The notes under the pieces are model-generated. The model saw only the letters and a list, made by a program, of their open reading frames with translations. It did no database searches and had not been told where the DNA came from. A program made the translations under genes and the position numbers. A stretch of DNA of 64,000 nucleotides from Erinaceus europaeus (Eukaryota; Chordata; Mammalia; Eulipotyphla; Erinaceidae): NCBI RefSeq assembly GCF_950295315.1, contig NW_026647344.1, forward strand, positions 29,181-93,180, given 5' to 3'. Shown in pieces: positions 55,783 through 64,000 of this stretch. Position 1 is the first letter of the stretch. The number at the start of each line of letters is the position of its first letter.

Positions 55783-56062
55783 GAGCCGGGCGGTAGCGCA
55801 GCGGGTTAAGCGCACATGGCGCAAAGTGCAAGGACCACTGTAAGGATCCGGGTTGGAGCCCCCGACTCCCACCTGCAGGGGAGTCGCTTCACAGGCGGTG
55901 AAGCAAGTCTGCAGATGTCTTATCTCTCTCTCCCCCTCTCTGTCTTCCCTTCCTCTGTCCATTTCTTTCTGTCCTATCAAACAATGACGACATCAGTAAC
56001 AACAACGATAAAAAACAAGGGCAACAGAAGGGAAAATAAATATTTTTTAAAAATTTTTTTAA
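55783..56062 (+). repeat. SINE-A, 269 bp upstream of the last exon
   Basis: gggagccgggcggtagcgca to ggaaaataaatattttttaa; aaatactac before and aaatactgc after suggest an imperfect TSD. Confidence 0.93.
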
Positions 56063-56330
56063 ATACTGCTTAGCAAATATTTCTTCAGTTATCTTCTTAG
56101 TCGCACTGGACACTCAGATCTTCCCATGCGCGTGGTTGTGCCTTCATATTTGACTGTTGGCAGGTAAAATTGCCTCCCTCCTGGCCTAGAGCCACCTCAG
56201 TTACTCAATTCTTGTCATACCACGTTACCTAAATAACTGAACTTTAAAATGCTGCGCCTTTAACATATGGAGACACTCCTGCAGAAGTTTTAATTAAGAA
56301 ACTGAGTAGTTTTTCTTTTCTTACCCTCAG

Positions 56331-56557
56331 CTGCTGATAAAGATGACAGTTCAGAAGACCTGTCTGTTCCGAGCAGCCCACATACTGAAGCTATCCAGCA
56401 CAGTTCCGTCAGTACATCCAATGGAGTCAGTTCAACTTCCAAGGCCGAAGCTGTGGCCACTTCAGTCCTCACCCAGATGGCGGACCAGAGTACAGAGCCT
56501 GCGCTTTCCCAGATTGTGATGGCTCCTTCCTCCCAGTCGCAGCCCTCAGGAAGTTGA
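56331..56557 (+). CDS. ATF2: ATF2 last coding exon, residues 431-505 and stop
   Basis: Acceptor cttaccctcag; coding part 227 nt ending in TGA at 56555-56557. Begins (T)ADKDDSSEDLSVPSSPHTEA and ends SQIVMAPSSQSQPSGS. The Ser-Gln pairs at residues 490 and 498, ATM targets after DNA damage in the human protein, are intact. Position 441 is Leu (Ile in human as I recall). Total length equals the human 505 aa. Confidence 0.96.
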
Positions 56558-57104
56558 TCAGAAACCTGCAGTGCAACCGTCTTAGATACTTAGTAGTGAC
56601 TTCAAAGGGAAATCAAGGAAAGACCAGTTTCCATCTATGTGAAATCTGTGGCTGTAAATTTTTTTTTTTTACTTGAAATTAAATTTGACTCTAAAGTTGG
56701 TGGTGTAACAGTTGATGATCAGGTGAACAACAGGTTTTAGTCTCTGGAAAAAGACTGATATTGATTTTTTTATATAAATATTGTTAGATTTATTAATTTT
56801 CTTTGCTAAATGTGTAAATTGTATTATAATTCATTGTGGTTTATCTCACTTTTTGATTTGGTGATGTTTTAACAGATGGAAGTGTTACTGAATCTCTCTT
56901 TTCACTTCCTTTTTTTTTCCTGAACACCTCTTAACCCTCAACTGTGATGGTAGTGTTGTTATATCATTTATACCAAAGTTCTGCATAGTCTCTTCTGACT
57001 TTGTAATGCTAGCAAGGTCATAAAGCACTAACAAGTAGGAATTTGATTTTTAATCTTTTGCCTTTTATTTTGCACATTATGCAAGAGAGACCACTTTGGA
57101 AGTG

Positions 57105-57110
57105 AATAAA
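57105..57110 (+). terminator. Poly(A) signal candidate 1 (AATAAA)
   Basis: AATAAA about 550 nt after the ATF2 stop, followed within about 25 nt by GT-rich sequence (gtgcagtgctgttgtg), a good downstream element. A plausible proximal site giving a short 3' UTR. Confidence 0.5.
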
Positions 57111-57278
57111 ACCTTGGTAAAAGACGTGCAGTGCTGTTGTGCACACTCTTGTACTAAATCAAAATCACTAACAGTACATTTTCTTTCAGATTTTCAGTAA
57201 CATAAATTCTAGGGTCCTCTATCATTTCAAAAGTGACTGATCTTAAATTCAGTATTTTAAGCCCTATGTTTTGAGGTG

Positions 57279-57284
57279 AATAAA
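57279..57284 (+). terminator. Poly(A) signal candidate 2 (AATAAA)
   Basis: AATAAA in ggtgaataaaatatg; the downstream GT-rich context is weak (taatgtgcgat). Confidence 0.3.
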
Positions 57285-57607
57285 ATATGAAATTATATAA
57301 TGTGCGATACAGGGTTACCCAAACACCTAATGTGTTTTGAATTTTTTTTTTTTTCAGATTTTAGGTTACAAACTGAAGTTTATGCATAATCAAGTATGGT
57401 ATGATTGCCAGAAAAGCCTAAAAAATACCACTTAGGAAAAGTAAGACTGTTTGCCCCATTGTCTTGTACTTGCAAGCTAACTTGTACTTATTCTTGTGAA
57501 AGCACTGTTATCTTTTAGTAGCGAATTTTGATAATGTTTCTCGTGGGGAAAAATCAGTATCTATCTTTAGAACAATGTAATTATAATGTGAGAAACAAGA
57601 GGGAGAG

Positions 57608-57609
<2 letters not shown>

Positions 57610-57645
<36 letters not shown>
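57610..57645 (+). repeat. (GT)n microsatellite in 3' UTR
   Basis: Perfect GT dinucleotide run of about 36 bp inside the inferred ATF2 3' UTR. Confidence 0.95.
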
Positions 57646-57646
<1 letters not shown>

Positions 57647-57930
57647 TTTTCAATAGTTTATGCCAGCAATTTCTGCTTGAATGTTTAACGATGCCTTCAG
57701 TGTGTGATGCTGGCCAATAGATGATTGCAATTTAAAATATCATTACTGTGCAGGCTTGGATAACTAACATTCCATGATGTAGTTTGTTTCTGATGAGATG
57801 ATTGTAGGTACACTTTCCTCATTATCCAATCATCTGTGGGATACTGAGTTTTCTAATGTGCCATTATCTATTTTTACTCTGCGGTTATGTTCAAAATACA
57901 GTACAATATTTTAAATAGATTGAAAAGTTA

Positions 57931-57936
57931 AATAAA
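57931..57936 (+). terminator. Poly(A) signal candidate 3 (AATAAA)
   Basis: AATAAA in gttaaataaaactt, followed by tagatgtgtgtaag about 15-25 nt later, a reasonable GU-rich element. Confidence 0.45.
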
Positions 57937-58029
57937 ACTTTAAAAGTAGTAGATGTGTGTAAGAAAACTGTAAAATAGTTATGACTCTTACCCAGTAGCA
58001 ACTTCTGGCATTCATGCAGGATTCCATTA

Positions 58030-58037
58030 TGTAAATA
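58030..58037 (+). promoter_or_regulatory. Pumilio-binding element candidate in ATF2 3' UTR
   Basis: TGTAAATA matches the PUM1/2 consensus UGUANAUA exactly. Seen in sequence; binding is inferred. Confidence 0.35.
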
Positions 58038-58671
58038 TCTGTAATGCATTTATAATAAGTTGTGTGGTTTGTTCCATATCCATACTACACTGTTTGCTAA
58101 AGTCTCAGTGCCATCTGCTAATGAGACTGACATTTAGAAAACCTATATGGAATATCCTTGTTAACTCAAGGAAACATCCCACCTGCCTAAGTTCCAAACT
58201 GGGAAACATTCAAATTATACAAATGACATTTCAGGACTTTAAAGTATGAAGATAACAGGAATTTTTATTGTTTGGCTTATTTAAAATGACAACATCTTTG
58301 TTGAAAGTTCTACTAATTTTCTTAATATCATAATTTTAAATCAGTTTTTAATCATGATATTTCAATAACTTTGCTTAAAGAGTTGATCTCAAAGGCACAA
58401 AATAAGAACTCTATGGGAAGGTTGTTTTTTATTGTAGTTTATATGGGTTAAGAAAAACCTCAATTTTTTTTTTTTTTTTTTTTTTTTTTACTGTCCTAAA
58501 TCCTCCAGTGCATTTTCCCCATAATATTACTTCTGTAAGTTAAAGTTCTCTGGTAACAGGAATTCTTGCAACTGTAAAAATAAGACTGCATAGCGTAAGG
58601 AGTCATGTAAACGGTTAATGAGCTTACAAAGGTTAGCAGAATTCTCATTGTGAATCATTCTGTACTCAGCA

Positions 58672-58677
58672 AATAAA
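58672..58677 (+). terminator. Poly(A) signal candidate 4 (AATAAA)
   Basis: AATAAA in agcaaataaaaataatc; the T-rich downstream sequence (cattattcgttg) gives moderate support. Confidence 0.35.
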
Positions 58678-58831
58678 AATAATCATTATTCGTTGTATAA
58701 ACACAAATTCCATTTTGACTTTCAGGATGTCACTACTTCTGTACCTAGCATTTTGAGTCCTTATATTTGCAATGTTACACAAACTGTACTATTTTCTTTT
58801 ATGTGCAGTTTGCATGAGTAAACCATCAGAG

Positions 58832-58837
58832 AATAAA
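58832..58837 (+). terminator. Poly(A) signal candidate 5, likely distal end
   Basis: AATAAA in gagaataaattttatc. Last hexamer before SINE-type sequence resumes, so it is the preferred distal end of the transcript; downstream ttgcttgttc is T/G-rich. Confidence 0.5.
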
Positions 58838-58984
58838 TTTTATCTTTAAATTATGTTCATAATTTGCTTGTTCTTAACCTGTCATTCAAGAAGCAACATC
58901 GCCTGATTTTGTTTTGTTTCCCTCAAGATGTAAATGATCTAAGAACACAAGATCCCCACACCCATGTATGTGTTGTACGTATGT

Positions 58985-59090
58985 GTTGGGGGTGGGGAAG
59001 AGAACCAGATCTCACTAAAGTGTATATGGTGCTGAGAATTGAACCTGGAACCCCACACATGGGAGCCCTGCCCCTCCACTAAGCCACATT
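58985..59090 (-). repeat. tRNA-SINE, unclassified
   Basis: gagaattgaacctggaaccc, cccctccactaagccac: inverted B-box and head. Confidence 0.6.
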
Positions 59091-59100
59091 GACTTTTCTT

Positions 59101-59334
59101 TCTTTTTTTTTTTTCTTTTATTGTTGTGGTAGTTATTATTGCTGTTGCTATTAATATCGTCGTTGTTGGATAGGACAGAGAGAAATGGAGAGAGGAGGGG
59201 AAGACGGGGAGAGAAAGATAGACACCTGCAGACCTTCACACCTGTGAAGCGACTCCCTGTGCAGGTTGGGGAGCCACGGGCTTGAACCGGGATCCTTATG
59301 CCGGTCCTTGTGCTTTCTGCTACCGCCCAACTCC
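59101..59334 (-). repeat. SINE-A with TSD
   Basis: Inverted, head at right (ctaccgcccaactccc); flanks ccacattgacttttct / ccacattgacatttct. Confidence 0.92.
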
Positions 59335-59463
59335 CCACATTGACATTTCTATGATAGATATTCTTTCTCAAAAATTATTTGACTGCAGAGGACTCATACC
59401 TTGTTCCCCTTCTCTTCAGATTCACCTGTCTTCTGATGACCATCTTTAAGAGAGCTTAACGGC

Positions 59464-59735
59464 GGGAGTCCGCGGTAGCAGAGCGGGTTAAGCGCAGGCA
59501 TGGCGCAAGGCGCAAGGACCCGCATAAGGATCCCGCTTCGAGCCCCCGGCTCCCCACCTGCAGGGGAGTCGCTTCACAAGTGGTGATGGAGGTCTGCAGG
59601 TGTCTTTCTCTCCCCCTCTCTGTCTTCCCCTCCTCTCTCAATTTCTCTCTGTCCTATCCAACAACAACGACATCAATCATAACTACAACAATAAAACAAG
59701 GGCAACAAAAAGGAATAATAAATAAAAATATTTTT
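59464..59735 (+). repeat. SINE-A (first of tandem pair)
   Basis: gggagtccgcggtagcagag to aataataaataaaaatattt; preceded by gagagcttaac. Confidence 0.93.
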
Positions 59736-60025
59736 GGGAGTCAGGCGGTAGCGCAGCGGGTTAAGCGCACGTGGCGCAAAGCACAAGGACCGGCATAAGG
59801 ATCCCGGTTCGAGCCCCCGGCTCCCCACCTGCAGGGGAGTCGCTTCACAGGCGGTGAAGCAGGTCTGCAGGTGTCTATCTTTCTCTCCCCCTCTGTCTTC
59901 CCCTCCTCTCTCCATTTCTCTCTGTCCTATCCAACAACGAACGACATCGATAACTACAACAACAATAAAATCAGCAAGGGCAACAAAAGGGAAAATAAAT
60001 AAATGAATATAAAATAAAAAAAAAA
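59736..60025 (+). repeat. SINE-A, type copy (second of tandem pair)
   Basis: A-box tagcgcagcggg at 59749-59760 and B-box ggttcgagccc at 59806-59816, near-consensus throughout; followed by gagatcttaac. Confidence 0.96.
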
Positions 60026-60139
60026 GAGATCTTAACATCAGAGCTCTGTCTCCCCTCTACCTTACCATCAAATGCATTTACTACTCCCAGTCTTTTGAGT
60101 CAGTTGAGGAATGCTAGTTTTTTTTTTTTACTATGATCT

Positions 60140-60340
60140 TTTTTTTTTTCATCTTTATTGGATAGAGATAGCCAGAAATCAAAATGATGAATATAGAGGA
60201 AGAAGGAAAGAGAGACACCTGCAGCACTGCTTCACCACTCGCAAAGCTTTCCCCCTGCAGGTGGGGACCGGGGGGCTTGAATCTGGGTCCTTGTGCCCTG
60301 TAACACATGTGCTCAACCAGGTGTGCCACCACCCAGCCCC
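60140..60340 (-). repeat. SINE-B
   Basis: Inverted: tctttattggatagagatag, aaagctttccccctgcaggt, caaccaggtgtgccaccacc. Confidence 0.92.
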
Positions 60341-60398
60341 GCCGATGAATGGATGAATGCTGTTCTTGAAGTTGCTTAAGCCAAAACAACCCTGTCAC

Positions 60399-60741
60399 TT
60401 TTTTTTTTTTTGCCGCCAGGGTTATTGCTGGGGCTCGGTTCCTGCACCATGAATCCACTACTCCTGGAGGCTTTTTTTCCTTCCCTTTTGTTGCCCTTGT
60501 TGTAGCCTTGTTGTGTTTATTATTATTGTTGATGTTATCGTTGTTGGATAGGACAAAGAGAAATGGAGAGAGGAGGGGAAGACAGAGGAGAGAGAAGGAT
60601 AGACACCTGCAGACCTGCTTCACCGCCTGTGAAGCGACTCCCCTGCAGGTGGGGAGCCGGGGGCTGGAACTGGGATCCTTACAGCAGTTCTTGCACTTTT
60701 CACCACGTGTGCTTAACCTGCTGCACTACCGCCCGACCCCC
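60399..60741 (-). repeat. SINE-A, long-tail form
   Basis: Inverted: tgccgccagggttattgctg, gcaccatgaatccactactc, gacacctgcagacctgcttc, ctaccgcccgacccc. Confidence 0.94.
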
Positions 60742-60990
60742 AACCTTCTCACTCTTTACTCTTCAAAGCCTACATACAAACTATCAGGAAACATCATTTG
60801 CTTGGCTTTCAAAACAATTCAGTTTGACCTCTTTTTAGCGAGTTTTGCTGCTATCTCTCCGACCCGTGTCTTCATTTTGTCTCATCCAGTTGACAGTTTG
60901 TCTCCTCACACTCCCTGCTGCCACACTTGTCCACTCTAACTTATCCATCATATGGTGGCTAGAGTGATGCCTTAAAAAAATCTTAACTGT

Positions 60991-61416
60991 CAGGGTGCCA
61001 GAAGATGGCGGACTGAGAAGCTGCTAGTGGCTTGAGCTCTGATCACATCTTCTGGAAACGGTTCCAGATGCCACTAGGATGCTGGCCAGGCTTCCCTGGA
61101 CTGAAGACCCCACCAATGTGTCCTGGAGCTCCGCTTCCCCAGAGACCCACCCTACTAGGGAAAGAGAGAGGCAGACTGGGAGTATGGACCGACCAGTCAA
61201 CGCCCATGTTCAGCGGGGAAGCAATTACAGAAGCCAGACCTTCCACCTTCTGCAACCCACAATGACCCTGGGTCCATGCTTCCAGAGGGATAGAGAGTGG
61301 GAAAGCTATCGGGGGAGGGGCTGGGATATGGAGACTGGGTGGTGGGAATTGTGTGGAGTTGTACCCCTCCTACCTTATGGTTTTGTTAATTAATCCTTTC
61401 TTAAATAAAAATTTTT
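60991..61416 (+). mobile_element. L1-like non-autonomous retroposon, 426 bp, with TSD
   Basis: Flanked by a perfect 17-bp TSD aaaaaaatcttaactgt (60974-60990 and 61417-61433). The 5' end reads cagggtgccagaagatggcg, with a YY1 motif AAGATGGCGG at +12 to +21, as at the 5' end of L1 in other mammals. The 3' half (from about 61262) matches the elements at 4541 and 34355 and ends cttaaataaaaattttt. No ORF1 or ORF2 sequence lies between. It may be an internally deleted or spliced L1, or a separate non-autonomous family. Confidence 0.8.
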
Positions 61417-61433
61417 AAAAAAATCTTAACTGT

Positions 61434-61495
61434 ACAACAACAATAAAAAGGGCAAAAAAAAAAAAGGGGGGGATAAATATATTAAAAAATCTAAC
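61434..61495 (+). repeat. SINE-A tail remnant
   Basis: acaacaacaataaaaagggc and an A/G-rich run look like the 3' end of a SINE-A into which the 60991 element inserted. Confidence 0.5.
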
Positions 61496-62607
61496 TGTGG
61501 TTTCCTCTTTCCTTCGCTCCAGACCCTAGAATGACTAGTCATCACACTATGAGCTGCAAGACTGAGTGACCTGCTTCCCCACCCCGTCCTGTTAGGCCTC
61601 GGGCCTCACCCGCATTGTCTTAGCCAGTGAGCGAGTGGTGATCCTTCTCATTATCCTAAGCACTTGGAACATACCAGTAACCAAAACATAGAAAACTGCT
61701 GTTATGGAACTTAGATTCCAAAGACAGTAGGAATAGAAAGGGTTGCTTGGGATTACGCTTTTCACAAAAAGTGTGTATTAGTAAGAATGGGAAGTGCTAA
61801 GTGAGGAAATGGCGGCTTCCCTAGAGAACAGGTGGAGAGATTTCAGTCCTGTCCAGTGGATCTGAAAAGATACAAAGAATCACATGGCTGTTCTTAGCAT
61901 TATTATTTTAAAGTACACATCTAGCAAGTTTGCTTAATCTAGGTTACTTGATAGTAAAGAAATTAAGCATAAATTTCTCTAATAACTTGGTAAACAATAG
62001 ATTTGTATTTGACTTATTTCAAGAGATAGGAAAAATAATTGTGTTTCTGTCGTGTACTTACTCTAGGATGTAGTTTTGCAAGCTCCATTTCTCTGAAACA
62101 GTATTGTTTAAAACTTGTCAAAGTATTTGTGAGAATTATGAGTGAATCTCACTCCCATACCACCTTATTGTATCACTATATACTTGTAGATACAAATACT
62201 CAGACTACGGAATTATCAAAGCAATTCAAAAGGACATTTAGAAGTAAAACAATTGCAATATGTCTAGGTTATCTTGATCAAGGAGTAATAATTGCTTTTG
62301 AGGTAACTAAATTTAAACCATTGTATCTGTGTCTGATGTAGTTAAATATTTTTTAAAACTTTAATACACATAAATTTAATACACATATAATTTAATACAT
62401 AATACACAGATTTTTCTGTAATTCAAATGACTTAAAAAAGAAAAAGTGCGAGTCCTTCCAGAATACACCTTGAGAAAAATTTCAGTGTTCATTGAGGTAA
62501 AATACTAAGACCCCAGAGAGCTAGTATCCTATATGGGGGGGGGGGGAGGCGGCAAAAAATGCTCACTAAATGTGTAAGAAAGACTCCTGGAAAAATAGCC
62601 GTACAGG
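61496..62607. other. Intergenic sequence, nothing recognised
   Basis: About 1.1 kb unique-looking except a 12-G run at 62535-62546. Confidence 0.5.
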
Positions 62608-62768
62608 GGTACCCGGTTGGTGGTGCACCTGGTTGAGCGCACATGTTACTATGTGCAAGGACCCAGGTTCAAGCCCCGAGTCCCCACTTGCATTTTTGCG
62701 AGTGGTGAAACAGGGCTGCAGGTGTCTCTCTGTCTCCCTCTCCCTCTCAATTTCTGGCAAATAAACAT
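62608..62768 (+). repeat. SINE-B, internally shortened
   Basis: ggttggtggtgcacctggtt, caggttcaagccccgagtcc, caatttctggcaaataaaca. Confidence 0.88.
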
Positions 62769-62834
62769 CAGTGGAAAAATATAATTAATATAATTCTAAC
62801 AATATAGTCATACAGGAATTACTCAAACATAGTT

Positions 62835-62942
62835 TGGGCAATGGCTCAATGACAGAGCATCAAACTTTCATGCCTAAAGTTCCCAGTTTAATCTCTACAC
62901 CACAAGTACCCGAGTGGTACTCTGGCTCTCCCTCTCCTCCTC
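62835..62942 (+). repeat. SINE-D-like
   Basis: tttgggcaatggctcaatga, tttcatgcctaaagttccca, gtttaatctctacacc. Confidence 0.55.
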
Positions 62943-62957
62943 ATGTGGAACTTACTC

Positions 62958-63040
62958 AAGAGACCAGGAAATAGAGCTCATGTGTGAGGCCCTGAGTTTG
63001 ATCTCTAGCACCACATGGGAGCATCATAAACAATACTAAA
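62958..63040 (+). repeat. tRNA-SINE fragment, unclassified
   Basis: gagaccaggaaatagagctc, gagtttgatctctagcacca. Confidence 0.5.
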
Positions 63041-63041
63041 G

Positions 63042-63160
63042 GGGGCGGGGATAGACAGCGTAATGGTTATGCAAAGAGACTCTCATGCCTGAGGCTCCCA
63101 AGTCCCAGTTTCAATTCCTGTACCACCATAAGCCAGAGCTGAACAGTGCTCTGATATAAT
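63042..63160 (+). repeat. SINE-D
   Basis: gacagcgtaatggttatgca, ctctcatgcctgaggctccc, agagctgaacagtgctctga. Confidence 0.9.
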
Positions 63161-63284
63161 ATATGACATTCTAAAGGGAATTCCCAGAAATAGTGAAGTG
63201 AAGCATTAGTGTCTCTCCATCCTCTCTGTCTGAAAGTCTCTGATGATGTCTCTCAATTGAAAAAAAGAAAAGAAAGTTCTCTTT

Positions 63285-63456
63285 AGGGAAGACAGGGAGA
63301 AAAAGTGTGTGAGAGAGGAGGAGAAATAGAAATAGCTTCATCACTGCTTCACTGCTCATGAAGCTTCCTCCCTGCTGGAGAGAACTACAGGCTTGACACA
63401 GGGTCTTTGCACATTGCAACCTGTGCACTTTGTTGGTTGTGCCACCATCTGGCTCA
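63285..63456 (-). repeat. SINE-B, diverged
   Basis: Inverted: agcttcatcactgcttcact, gcttgacacagggtctttgc, tgtgccaccatctggc. Confidence 0.75.
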
Positions 63457-63459
63457 GAA

Positions 63460-63587
63460 TTATTATTTTTAATCAGAGCGCTGCTCAGCTCTGGCTTATG
63501 GTGGTGTGGGGGACTGAACCTGGGAACTTGGAGCCTCAGGCATAAGAGACTCTTTGCATAACCATTATGCTCTCTACCCACCATCCA
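63460..63587 (-). repeat. SINE-D
   Basis: Inverted: gctgctcagctctggcttat, gactgaacctgggaacttgg, ataaccattatgctctctac. Confidence 0.9.
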
Positions 63588-63939
63588 GAAATATTTTTGA
63601 AAGGAGCCTTTTTGTAAGATTCTTATAGATGGAAAAGGTTCACATGGAAGGAGAGAGAAAGCCAGAGTACCACTCCAAAACTTGCACACCAATGTATCAT
63701 TTCCTGACAATATCAAATGCTTTTATTTCCTTTTCCAATTTGTAGTAATGTCCAAAGGGGCACAGATGCCTGAGAAACATTTTGCAATATTAATAATAAC
63801 ACTCTTAAATTTGTAAATACTAGGTTTAGGTGCATGCATGAAGTTATACAAATTATATTCATACTAACAATTCAATGAACATTAGACACTAGAATTGCAA
63901 TAAAGTTATAAAACATTCATGACAATTTAAATATTTTAA
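63588..63939. other. Intergenic sequence, nothing recognised
   Basis: AT-rich, no repeat recognised. Confidence 0.5.
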
Positions 63940-64000
63940 TTTTTTTTTTTTTTTTAACCAGAGCACTGCTCAGCTCTGGCTTATGGCGGTGTGGGAGATT
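63940..64000 (-). repeat. SINE-D, cut by window end
   Basis: T-run then gagcactgctcagctctggc and ggcggtgtgggagatt. Confidence 0.85.

Larger units (their letters stand above)
1..58855 (+). other. ATF2: ATF2 gene body (partial, 5' end outside window)
   Basis: ATF2 is a nuclear bZIP transcription factor. It binds CRE-type sites as a homodimer or with JUN, and is switched on by JNK/p38 phosphorylation. Ten coding exons can be joined in frame (1416 nt, 471 residues plus stop). By my recollection of human ATF2 (505 aa) they correspond to residues 35-505 without gap or insertion. All internal borders have AG acceptors and GT donors. Introns run from 96 bp (4299-4394) to about 13.9 kb (42473-56330). 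No frameshift or premature stop is seen, so the gene looks functional. Codons 1-34, the promoter and the 5' UTR are upstream of the window. The right boundary is set at the most distal plausible poly(A) signal (58832) and is approximate. Confidence 0.95.
56558..58855 (+). other. ATF2: ATF2 3' UTR (approximate 3' end)
   Basis: About 2.3 kb of AT-rich, SINE-free sequence after the stop, unlike the SINE-dense introns, as expected of transcribed conserved 3' UTR. It holds five AATAAA hexamers, a (GT)n run, a T-run near 58465-58490 and a perfect Pumilio-type element TGTAAATA at 58030-58037. The 3' boundary is inferred from the last AATAAA and from SINE-type sequence resuming at about 58985. Confidence 0.7.

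Noticed and set aside
59749..59816. tRNA gene suspected from good A-box and B-box
   Set aside because: No tRNA cloverleaf can be closed (no matching acceptor stem), and dozens of copies share the same body with A-rich tail and TSDs: it is a tRNA-derived SINE.
60114..60623. 169-residue frame on the minus strand
   Set aside because: Runs across SINE-B and SINE-A sequence; the repeated protein-like strings (CRCLSFS, NNNNN) are SINE translations.
5478..63160. CRISPR-like arrays suspected from many repeated short segments
   Set aside because: The repeats are dispersed SINEs with TSDs in a mammalian intron; no regular repeat-spacer spacing.
63171..63716. 181-residue frame on the minus strand near the right end
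   Set aside because: Crosses inverted SINE-B and SINE-D copies; no domain seen.
58864..64000. A second gene downstream of ATF2
   Set aside because: No exon-like frame with splice sites and recognisable protein was found; the region is SINEs and unique AT-rich sequence.

Overview
This is mammalian genomic DNA carrying most of the coding part of ATF2 (activating transcription factor 2, cyclic-AMP-dependent transcription factor ATF-2) on the + strand. Ten coding exons were placed by matching the translation to the known ATF2 protein and by AG/GT splice borders. Together they make 1416 nt, that is residues 35-505 plus the stop. The first 34 codons, the promoter and the 5' UTR lie left of the window. 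The tRNA-derived SINE families that fill the introns look like those of hedgehogs (Erinaceidae, e.g. Erinaceus); this species call rests on recognising the SINE consensus and was not searched.

Layout: 671-767 second half of the N-terminal C2H2 zinc finger; 4180-4298 stress-kinase docking/phosphorylation region (T69/T71); 4395-10757 three Pro/Ser/Thr/Gln-rich exons plus one at 17020-17106; 30773-30922 linker; 33823-34029 basic region and start of the leucine zipper; 42367-42472 end of the zipper; 56331-56557 C-terminus with the two SQ sites; 56558 to about 58.85 kb 3' UTR with five AATAAA signals. Right of that is intergenic DNA with no further gene. Apart from ATF2 and the L1 proteins, I see no credible coding region; the remaining short ORFs are repeat-derived or random.

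Repeats dominate. I use working names for the SINE families. A: head with A-box tagcgcagcggg and B-box ggttcgagcccc, CT-rich middle, CAA-rich 3' part, about 280-340 bp. B: head ccaggtggtggcrcacctgg, about 200 bp. C: head gtccgggaggtagcgcagtgg, ending cattaataaataaa, about 150 bp. D: head tagcataatggttatgc, ending agagctgaacagtgctctgg, about 130 bp. E: head ggctggagagatagctcacc. F: older, diverged head ggccagccaaggagctcatc. Where direct repeats flank a copy they are given as TSD (target-site duplication).

Other mobile elements: one full-length L1 with both ORFs open (minus strand, about 48.23-53.85 kb, in the last intron, antisense to ATF2); a solo LTR with 6-bp TSD inside a SINE-A (11937-12295); a 426-bp L1-like retroposon with 17-bp TSD (60991-61416) and a 5'-truncated relative (4541-4704) inserted 17 bp after a splice donor; and several older L1 3' fragments. 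I found no evidence for a new biological system. The points worth following up are the intact L1, the two kinds of L1-like 5' end, the splice-site-proximal insertion and the 3' module shared by several SINE families.
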